Assembly: GCA_016110215.1 (NCBI GenBank)
Contig: JADWQD010000021.1
Location: forward strand, 248,001-312,000
Reading direction: 5' to 3'
DNA from: Capronia americana
Taxonomy: Eukaryota > Ascomycota > Eurotiomycetes > Chaetothyriales > Herpotrichiellaceae
DNA length: 64,000 nucleotides
Shown: one piece after another, positions 43,989 to 52,428 of the stretch
Position numbering within the stretch: position 1 is the first letter of the stretch
How the letters are laid out: each line of letters opens with the position of its first letter
The notes under the pieces: model-generated
What the model saw: the letters and a program-made list of their open reading frames with translations, nothing else
Database searches by the model: none
Told to the model about the DNA's origin: nothing
Translations under genes and position numbers: made by a program

Positions 43989-44714
43989 CTAGATGATCCA
44001 CGTATGCTTCTTCCTAGTCACGGGCCAATCCTCGGGATAGGCCATTCTGCTCTCCAGCTCTTGATATTCGCTGTCCATCCTCTGCCTCACTTCCGGCGAC
44101 GAAACACGATCGCCGTACACAATGCCGTTGAGGTGATCAGTCTCGTGCTGTAAAATATGCGCCCGCAGCCCGTCGGCGTCAAACTCAATGGGTTCACCGC
44201 GCTGGTCGACTCCGCGGACCGTGATGGAGCGCGGACGTGAGACCGAGGCCGACACGCCCGGGTACGAGAGGCACCCTTCCGTCATGCTCTGCTGCTGCTG
44301 CCGCCGCGGCGGCTGCTGCTGTTCACGCTTCGCATCATGATCATGATGGTGATGGTGATGATGGTGATGATGGTGATCACCCTCCTGCTGGGTATCGCGC
44401 GTCTGGACCACGGGATTGCAAACCACGCCCCAGCTCCTCCGGCCCTTCGGATCCGTAGTTCTAAGGTCGTACACGAACACTTTCAAATCCACGCCTACTT
44501 GGTTCGCGGCCAGACCGACGCCCTCGGCAGCGTACATCGTCGCGAACATATCCGCGACGAGGGCCTCCAGGGCTGGAGTACCCCAGTCAGCAGCGGTCAC
44601 CTCCCGGACTGGACGATGGAGGATCGGTGTGCCCCAGCGGGTTATGGGGCGGATCTTGCCATTGGCTGGCGGATTCGGATTCAAGGACATGTTGCTCTTT
44701 TCGTCCCGTGGCAT
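43989..44714 (-). CDS. Peptide deformylase with internal His/Gln tract
   Basis: A single exon of 241 residues (ATG 44690, residue 9, is an alternative start). All three peptide-deformylase motifs are intact: GVGLAANQ (65-72), EGCLS with the metal-binding Cys (146-150) and HETDH with two metal-binding His and the catalytic Glu (190-194). The enzyme removes the formyl group from N-formyl-methionine of proteins made in mitochondria or plastids. Between motifs 1 and 2 (residues about 108-143) sits a low-complexity insert: eleven His in a row (114-124), DHD, then Gln/Arg/Pro-rich sequence. It lies in a loop, so the active site is probably unharmed, though it could bind extra metal. There is no clear mitochondrial presequence, so location is uncertain. 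Yeast lacks this enzyme; bacterial ancestry by transfer is a possibility (inference). Confidence 0.92.
   Translation of the reverse strand: MPRDEKSNMSLNPNPPANGKIRPITRWGTPILHRPVREVTAADWGTPALEALVADMFATMYAAEGVGLAANQVGVDLKVFVYDLRTTDPKGRRSWGVVCNPVVQTRDTQQEGDHHHHHHHHHHHDHDAKREQQQPPRRQQQQSMTEGCLSYPGVSASVSRPRSITVRGVDQRGEPIEFDADGLRAHILQHETDHLNGIVYGDRVSSPEVRQRMDSEYQELESRMAYPEDWPVTRKKHTWII
44334..44375 (-). repeat. CAT/CAC codon run encoding poly-His inside peptide deformylase
   Basis: A trinucleotide run mixing CAT and CAC on the minus strand, encoding eleven His plus DHD. Synonymous interruptions suggest it is old or selected rather than a fresh slippage product. Confidence 0.85.
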
Positions 44715-45346
44715 AGGTACTCAACACTACCGGAGATGGTAATTATGGATGGTCGCAATGGAGTGTGAGGTTGTCACGGCGGTACTTGGCTGGACTTTGG
44801 TCATAATGGTAGAGTACCTATATTGCGTAGAAACGCCCGCAAGGGGGATATAGTGACCGGGCCCCCGATTCGCCTTTTGTGGTGTTGGCAACGTGAGAAT
44901 TGATTACTCTCGGAAACGGTAATTACTTAGACAATGAATAGAGGGCGCGGAGAATCAGAAGAAGACTGGTGAAGCACACCCCGGGCAGAATACAGAGACC
45001 CCTCTGATCGGGGCATGGAAACTTGCTGCTTTGGGCATCCCACGTTTTGATCAGTCAGTCACCCACCGAATGTTGAGATGATTTGACGGATGCCCTCTAC
45101 GATCAATTGGGTTCCCTCTCATTCAACCTCGTATTGCGTCACGTTTCCGGTCAAGCTCGCGGGGCAAAGGCTGCAGATTTGGAATCGAGGAATGTCCCGC
45201 TATCGGGATTCCGTCCGGACTCTGAGCACTGGACGAGCACTCCGTTGAGTCTTGGACACTCACGCCAGGTAAGTAACTCATCGTGTCAAGAGAGCGAGTT
45301 TCTTTCAGCGAGCTGGAAACTTGTGCAGGCTTCAGACCGCGCAATC
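44715..45346. promoter_or_regulatory. Divergent promoter region, peptide deformylase and dehalogenase
   Basis: About 630 bases. It includes a possible 42-nt intron at 45269-45310 (GTAAGT...TTTCAG) in the dehalogenase 5' leader. Otherwise nothing recognised. Confidence 0.5.
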
Positions 45347-46102
45347 ATGGGTAAGATCGTCGTTGCCTTCGATCTCTACGGCACGCTGTTGTCAACGGAG
45401 AGCATTGCGAAGGAACTAGCTTCGCACTTTGGTCAAGACAAAGCGAGTTCAATCGCTGCAGTATGGAGAAAATATCAGCTCGAATATACCTGGAGACTGA
45501 ACAGCATGAGTAGGTTTCTCCCGCTTGTGGGTTGACTCGGTGCTGATATCTTTTCAGAACATTATGAGGATTTCTCAGTTGTAACCCGCAAATCACTCTT
45601 GCATGCGCTAGCGGAGCATGCCGTCGGTCTCGACGATCAGGACATCCAGAAGCTTATGGATGCATACGACCATCTTTCAACATTTCCCGACGTCAACCCA
45701 GCATTGAAGCGGCTCGAGAACAACTCCAGCATCGAATGCGTGGTCTTCTCAAATGGAACAAAGACAATGGTGGCGAATTCCGTCGGCGGATCGCGAGACC
45801 TTAACTCCTCGGTCTTCCAGGATCTCGTTACTGTAGACATTGTGGGAGCGTTCAAACCAGCGCCGGAAGTGTACCACTTCCTTGCTGAAAAGGTTGGCAG
45901 AGCTGGCCAGGAGAATAAAATATGGCTAGTATCGGGTAATCCCTTCGACGTTGTCGGCGCGAGAGCTTGTGGCTTGCAAGCGGCCTGGGTCGATCGAGCT
46001 GGGTTTGGTTGGCAGGACCGGTTGGGGCAACAACCCACTGTTGTTGTGAAGAGCCTCGAGGAGGTGGCTGACGTCGTGGAGAAATATGCAGGATCAAGCT
46101 AA
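45347..46102 (+). CDS. Haloacid dehalogenase type II (L-2-haloacid dehalogenase-like)
   Basis: Exons 45347-45509 and 45558-46102 give 235 residues. The frame is open upstream, but the family begins at MGKIVVAFDLYGTLL, so ATG 45347 is used. HAD motifs: FDLYGTL with the nucleophile Asp, VFSNGT with Ser (motif II), GAFKPAPEVY with Lys (motif III) and VSGNPFDVVGARACGLQAAW with the Asp of motif IV. The cap helices (RKYQLEYTWRLNSM and STFPDVNPALKRL) match type II. Such enzymes hydrolyse 2-haloacids or act as phosphatases; fungi often carry several copies. Ends 26 bp before the convergent end of the Rrt8-like gene. Confidence 0.93.
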
Positions 46103-46128
46103 TCGGTAAATGCTGCCGGGTTTACCGT

Positions 46129-46974
46129 TCATGCCGCATTATCTTGATATGGCTCTGGACCTAAGATTGTAGTATTATCCCGCGACCGGCGAGCCTTTTC
46201 CATCTTTGCTGCCCAAAGTGCACTGCCTGCAGCAGACGTGAGCAGGAAGAACATACTCAGCACCGGGACAAGCTGAAGTGTCAAAGTGACAACGCCAAAC
46301 CATGTATATTTGAGCTGGCGGTTCCTGACGTATTCCTGTCTTTCTTTCTTGGAGAAGCCCCGTAGCTTAAAATACCTCCAGTGGTGGAAGGGCCCTGCTC
46401 TGTAGCCGGTGAGGATGAGGAATATTGGTACGCCGACAACGGGAATGAAATTGAGGGGCAAGAGGACGACGAACTCGACGATTTGGCGGAGACTGAATGG
46501 GGCGTAGGTGGCGGATATCGTAGGTCTGCCCAGCATCTGGACAGAGTTCGGCGCAGCAGCATCGAGAAGACGACTTTGTCCAACGAGGTCCGCCAGCCCT
46601 TGATCGATCAGAACGGCGTCGAATGTGTCCACCTGAGCCTCATCGACAAAAAACGCTTCGAAGAGCAGTGCCACGAGAGCTGCACCTTCACCGAGGACCA
46701 GAAAGGTTGCATTCAGCCAGGCGCCTGGTCCATGAAAGATGGCGAGGAAGGCAACCTGCGGCAGGTACGTCCAGATGAATAGATTGGCGTAAATGAAGGC
46801 GGAGAGGAGGAATATAGGAAGGAGACGGGCTTTGAACAGCGGAAATAGATATGGGTGCAGGAAGAAATAGAAGATACCCTAGGGTTAGTTGATCAGACGA
46901 TGCAGACCCTCTGGATTTTGCCGACTCACCTTGATAGGATACAGCCAGACGACATCAAAGAATGATGCTGCCAT
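46129..46974 (-). CDS. Rrt8/EI24-family membrane protein
   Basis: Exons 46930-46974 and 46129-46878 on the minus strand give 264 residues; the start MAASFFDVVWLYPIK is spliced to GIFYFFLHPYLFPLFKARLL. Four or so hydrophobic segments occur: IFLLSAFIYANLFIW, AFLAIFHGPGAWLNATFLVL, the signature-like QIVEFVVLLPLNFIPVVGVP, and FGVVTLTLQLVPVLSMFFLL. FIPVVG with ILTGYRAGPFHHWRYFKLRG is typical of the fungal outer-spore-wall Rrt8/Lds1/Lds2 group in the EI24 family. The yeast members are lipid-droplet or spore-wall proteins; the biochemical role is unclear. No signs of decay. Confidence 0.86.
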
Positions 46975-48140
46975 TGTGGGAACGCTTCTGAGGGACTTGT
47001 CATCGCAGGAAGCTATCCATGAGCGACGTTGACAGAGGAGAGGGTCGAAAACCCAGGCACCCAGGCTGCATCCCCCCAATGACGGAATCTGGAGCAATCA
47101 AAGCGACTAGCCTAAAGCCTCGTAGCCAAGCCTCAGCCTTGCACGATCTCCGGCCCATATCCTCCACGCGAAATTTCTTTTTCCCTCTCTTTTCTCCTTC
47201 CAAACTGAAACGCCCTCCGTATTCACTCTATCAATGCTTATGACAGTGATTGCTGGAGGGGAAATCGGAGGGCAGAGGAATCATCGTTTCGACGGCTGCC
47301 AACTTACCCCGAGCCCTTCTGTCTTCTGGATTGTGGAGGTTTTGGAAATATTCATGGCTGCACATATTATGAAGCAAAATTAAAGCAGTGGAAACCGATC
47401 TTTCCATCCTGAGTACGGAGTACGATCCATGCCAAATGATACTATTCGTAGCACGGAGGATGGGCATAAGTAGTCCTCGCACGAAGGCGGTGCTGCCTGC
47501 AGCTGGTTCCAGAACCACACATACTGTAGCAAGGCAACGAGAGAGCAGGGATGGAATCACAAATTGCCACTCGAAGTGGTTGTGCAACCGAGCTCCGGTG
47601 TGAAGCTGCTGACTTGACCCGGACGTTACATACTCGTACAGTAGGTGCATTACCTTAAGCTTGGTTGATTCGATCCTCGCGTGTCCGGTGTAGTCGTTCT
47701 CCTTTCCCTCTCCTGTACCGTGTAATAAACCGTCCATTCTCGAAGAATGTACCTCCGTACCTTGCTTATTCCGACTTGCTCGTACCTATCGGCTGATCCA
47801 AGGCAGTTCATCAGAACGACAACAGCCCAGGAAGACGCGCACTACCCCGCAGCCCCCGTGAAGTGAAGTTACGGGGTGCAGCGAGAGCACGGGGGGCGCC
47901 AGGCACTGGGTTGTTGTGTCTTGCCACCTGCGCCTCTTCGATCGCAATTCTCCGCCTCCGCTTCTCCTTCCTCCTCACACCATCCGAGGAATCGAGGCCA
48001 CTTGCTTCCCTGCTTCCGACCACGCCGACTGCGCATCTCAAAATCCCTTCGAACCCGGTGCCTAAATAGTATGTGCCGACGTTCACCCGCGGATTGTCCA
48101 CCCTCGCATTCAGATATTGAGAATTAGAAAATCGTTCGAG
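46975..48140. other. Intergenic between divergent Rrt8-like and Zn2Cys6 genes
   Basis: About 1.2 kb. Open frames here show no family resemblance. The final 300 bases are pyrimidine-rich, as in a regulator's 5' leader. No repeat or RNA gene recognised. Confidence 0.55.
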
Positions 48141-50414
48141 ATGGCTTCTATCTCGCAGTCGAATTCCTACCAGTCCGCGCAGCCGCAGCAAGATCCCAAC
48201 AGCGCATACAAATACGAGGATCCTACCGCGTACCAAATCCCCTCAGGCTACCCAGCAAACCAGTTTGAGGTGCCTCTACCCGTTCCGCGCGCGGAAACAG
48301 AATCCCAACCGAAGGACCTCTCCAAGGCTCAGGGTACACCCTCGTCGGAGCCCAAAGTCCGCCTGAGAAAGGCCTGCGACAGTTGTAGCGTCCGCAAGGT
48401 CAAAGTACGTGAAGTCTCCCTTGTCGAGGAGTTGCGAGCTTACGAACGAGAATAGTGCGATGAAAGTGGTCCTCCTTGCAAATCATGCGCTGCTCTCGAC
48501 ATCCCCTGCACCTTTGATCGCCCAAGTCGTCGCCGAGGTCCTCCCAACAGACATGCGGAAGCCATCAAGAGACAAAAGCTCGATAGTGGGAGCTTTGATG
48601 TAGCGCGAAGCTCCCCCACCCACGATGCGGCCTACAGTTTGGCGTCGCTATCGACGCCAATCTCCTTGTCTGCCGAGTCAATATGCGACTTGCACACAAT
48701 GAAGATCCTGCTGGACGACTACTTTACATACATCCACCCGCTGATACCCCTTCCGCATGAGCCGACCTTTCGCAGATCCTTCGAAGCGAGAGAAGACAGA
48801 ACAAATCACAACTTCCTGGCGTTGATCGCGGCCATGGTCGAATGTCTGGTCGCGTCTTTTCCTAGAAGACCCAGACAGCTCTTCACTACCGACCCAGCCA
48901 AATCGCAATTCCCGAACGCCGGCGCTCTGATTGATCGATGTCACCAGGTTTTCGTCGAGGCGCGTGGCCTGGGTTACATGGACCGACCAATGAACCTCTA
49001 CGACGGCATCTCAAGCTATCTTACCGGCTTAGCTGCCGGGTACACCTTGGACATTCCCCGTATGCGCCTCTATCTCGGCGAATGTACCATCATCATGCGG
49101 GAATTGCAGTTCCATCGGCCAGAGATTCATCGGCCAGCCCAAACTCCAGCAACGCCGTATGGACCTGCTGATATGCCCCGGTACCCTGTAGTCGACCACA
49201 TCTACCAGGAATCCGGGCGTCGGCTATTCTGGCTTCTATTTGTCGGTGCAATGTCCGCTCGCCAGCTAGATGAGGCTGAGGGTGACCTGCTGATGCCCCC
49301 CGTGTCGCACGCCGAAATGCTCCCCCCTTTACCTGTCGAGGTGGACGATGAATTCATTACTGAAAGTCAAATATTCCCTCAGCCTCGAGGTGTTGTCTCA
49401 GAAATGGTGGGATTCAACCTCAATGTCAAAGTCTTCAGAGCATTCCATTTCTTGGCTGCCCTGGAAATGGCGTTCGGCGCAAACAATGTCTATGACTGGG
49501 ATCGTCAGAGGCAGATCATTCGTCGCGCCCTGCAGACAGTGAAAGACGCAACGCGGGATGCGCCGAAGGAACTTCAATTGAATCCAGCCAATGGGTTTGG
49601 CGAGTGGCCTCCCACCCAGTCTGACATATCGGCGTATTCTCACCTGTTCAATGACCGCGACAGGGCAGACAGTGAACCTCTTCAGACGCCTGGCAGTGCC
49701 CGCGCCTCCTTTTCACTGCCATCGAAGAGAGCAATTCAGTTCGAGATCCAGAAAGCTAATATTTACGCAACTCAACTTTCGTCCAGATCATATCTCGTCG
49801 AACGGTTCTGGAATCTGTATGAGATTGTCGACCGTGACAAGTTGACATTCCCTTCAGACAAGTCCGTGACGAGCTCTTCTCCTACAGCAGGAATTGTGAC
49901 CACAGGTATGGAACACAGTTACCGTCAGATGGCAGGTCGGACGCCCAGCGACAGTATGATGGATGCCGGTGAACAGATGATGGCAGTCGAACGGGAAGAT
50001 ATTGTTCGAGATATGGCGCTTCTTCTCAAAAGTATCAACCAAGTTAACATGGAGCCCAACGGGATGAGTTTCGTAAGTCGACCACGATTCGACGCTCTGC
50101 GATCGGACGCTAACAGGATTTTTCAGTGCAACAAGATTCGTACCATTGCTTCGACTCTCTTGGAGACGAAACGTGCCCGAATGAGTGTCATGCCTACGCT
50201 TGACTCGGAAGGGGTCAACGCATATCTTCATGTCTTCCTCGATATCCTTTCTAAGCTCGAACGATTAGGACCTGGCCGCTTTCGAGGCGTTGCGGATGGC
50301 AACACAGGAAGCCTGCTACAAACACCCGAGGAGATTGAGGAAGAAGAACTTGTTCACTGGGCGAGTTTGAAAGAGCACCAGGAAAGATTTGTGAGATCAA
50401 ACGGATTCTGGTAG
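48141..50414 (+). CDS. Zn2Cys6 transcription factor (RRRGPPNRHAEAIK type)
   Basis: Exons 48141-48404, 48456-50072 and 50127-50414 give 722 residues. The zinc cluster spans residues 79-106 with C-x2-C-x6-C-x6-C-x2-C-x6-C spacing; the first intron splits it between Lys88 and Cys89. The linker FDRPSRRRGPPNRHAEAIKR is the conserved basic arm of a widespread fungal subfamily, some of whose members govern sugar or polysaccharide use. A fungal-specific domain follows (LLDDYFTYIHPLIPLPHEPTF, YQESGRRLFWLLFVGAMSARQLD). The second intron (GTAAGT, CTAAC branch point, TTTCAG) is 54 nt, a multiple of three with no stop, so unspliced RNA would still read through with 18 extra residues. Target genes unknown. 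Confidence 0.92.
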
Positions 50415-50865
50415 CAAAGTACTTGAGGCATTGTGTTTCCGTGCGTAGGAATTAATGAGTGATGATCATTATGGGCAAGTCTCCTTTGCCCTGCAGCGCG
50501 ATTCTGGGGGGCGGGGGGGCCAATCTGTCACGGAATTGTGTTTTGAGATGGACAAACAGCCGGCTTTGCCCATCCATGCCTTGATACCCCATATTGGTGG
50601 CGGCTGTGTGGGGTTGTGATTGTTTGCAAACAAAATGGTCTGGTGTCAGAGCGTTCATCCAATTCAGACTCTCCTGGTGTCCCAACCTGACAGTGCCTCT
50701 CCTCTGGATCGCTTCTTTCTCGCATTACCAGCGATGGTTGTACAGCAAGATGCTAGTACAGTGCCAGGTAGTCTGAGTAGAAACTTCGTCTGTAGCGGAA
50801 CTGCTCGCCTGACCTTCTAGAAGTGGCTAGCGTTAAAGCTTCAACTTTGCTTCCTTTCTCGCTGG
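50415..50865. other. Intergenic
   Basis: About 450 bases with a short G-rich run near 50505-50520. Nothing else recognised. Confidence 0.6.
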
Positions 50866-51615
50866 ATGATGCATCCATCGCCAGCTGTGATTGCCATGCC
50901 GATGACAGACAACGACAATGCCAACTTCGATGCATTCAGGGACAATTTGTTCTCGGCTGTCGTGGGGAAGCTTGCGGCCGGGCCAGAGCAACCGTCCAAG
51001 AAGGCCCTAGCCGCTGAGCCAGATCCTTCGGAGCTTGCAGACTTCTCTGATTATCTAGCTAGGGAGATATTCGATAGTCTACCCGAGGAACTCCAGTGTC
51101 TGTCTCATCACTCACTTCAAAATGAAGCTATGTCTGAGAAGTGGTCATTGCCCCTGACCCTGACGATGCTCGAGGAGCTCGTTGACCACGTCTCTGGAGA
51201 CGTAGTCGACAGCTTGACAGCATACGGGCTCATTGTGCCTCCCAAGTCTGATGCCCAGTCTTTCCTGGCGCCGGTGCTTTCGGGATATATCTCTGCCATG
51301 ACGACTCCGCCGCCAAAGTGGGCAGAAACCAGAACCAGTGCTTGCGAGATCTGCGAGAGGGAGTGGGTTCCTATGACCTACCATCATTTGATACCCAAGC
51401 AAGTCCATGCAAAGGTCCTGAAGAGGAAGTGGCATGAAGAGCATCGCCTCAACAGCGTGGCATGGCTGTGCCGGGCTTGCCACAGCTTTGTTCATCGAAT
51501 GGCCTCGAACGAAGAACTCGCTCGCGAATGGTACACGGTCGACCTAATTTGCCAGAGAGAAGATGTGCAGAAGTGGGCTCAATGGGTTCGACGTGTTCGA
51601 TGGAAGAAGACTTGA
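50866..51615 (+). CDS. HNH-nuclease-like zinc protein
   Basis: A single exon of 249 residues. The C-terminal third looks like an HNH fold: CEICEREW (first CxxC), TYHHLIPKQVH (the HH of the motif), a charged linker KRKWHEEHRLNSVAWLCRACHSFVHRM with the second CxxC and following His. Two CxxC pairs would hold a structural zinc, and HH plus the last His could form the active site. The N-terminal part is helical, with FDAFRDNLFSAVVGKLAAGP and LEELVDHVSGDVVDSLTAYG. I recall related uncharacterised proteins in many fungi. Nuclease activity is inferred from the motif only. Start: ATG 50866 or 50869; internal ATGs at residues 11 and 13 are also possible. Confidence 0.8.
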   Translation: MMHPSPAVIAMPMTDNDNANFDAFRDNLFSAVVGKLAAGPEQPSKKALAAEPDPSELADFSDYLAREIFDSLPEELQCLSHHSLQNEAMSEKWSLPLTLTMLEELVDHVSGDVVDSLTAYGLIVPPKSDAQSFLAPVLSGYISAMTTPPPKWAETRTSACEICEREWVPMTYHHLIPKQVHAKVLKRKWHEEHRLNSVAWLCRACHSFVHRMASNEELAREWYTVDLICQREDVQKWAQWVRRVRWKKT

Positions 51616-52428
51616 ACAACTGCCACGATTGATATAAATATACGACCAGTTGAGAGTGTCCAGTCACCCAGTGGTTGGCATACCCTGGGCGCCTGATGTC
51701 TTCAACATACTGTCTGTGGAGGAGACATACTAACGGACTCAATGCCCGAATACACACTGGAGTTGTTGGCCACTGGTGGTGTCTTGTTATCTTCGATGTA
51801 TGGACCAAGAATACCTGGGACAGCCTGCGAAATGGCTCGATGCCCGTCAATCTCCTGGTTCCTTTACTCAGGGAAAGTCACTATCGTCGCCGCCACTGGG
51901 CGACGATACGCTCCTCTGCACAGAATGCCACTGCGGTTCGAACGCTTCGCCTCGATCTCACCCACAATCGGCAGGCCTATAAATTTCTTCATTCACAGGT
52001 CTGAACTTGCACTTACAAATTTATCTCTTCAGCTCACTCTTCCTGGCTTTTGCTCGTGAACAACCTTCTTGCTTCCGCACAATCTCTTTCTGCCATTGCC
52101 AACCTCACGACTTGTCCTGGTCATTGAGGAGACAGTCCTTAGAAACAACAGCAACTGCTTCTTGGAACTGGAGACCTGTTTGTCCACGAGCCAACACAGA
52201 TCCGCCCCCATCCCAACCGACACTTCTCTGCACGACCTCTTTGTCTGTCAGTCCAAGGGACGGACGAGTCGAACGTTCAATCCAGTGCTCTCTATCACAG
52301 CCTCACCTCTTCTACTGGATACAATCCTGACACTGTCGGCACGGGCGAAACCTTTTCTCCGAGCTTCACTTGAAGTCCAGCCTCGTCGACATTGATCCCG
52401 TGACCTGAGATTCACTGCCACCGCCAAC
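51616..52428. other. Intergenic, upstream of zinc-finger gene
   Basis: About 810 bases, C- and T-rich between 52010 and 52400, consistent with a long leader. Open frames here are low complexity and not supported. Confidence 0.55.

Noticed and set aside
45083..45346. N-terminal extension of the dehalogenase
   Set aside because: The frame is open, but the family starts at MGKIVVAFDLYGTL and the extra residues look like leader sequence; a possible intron also interrupts it.
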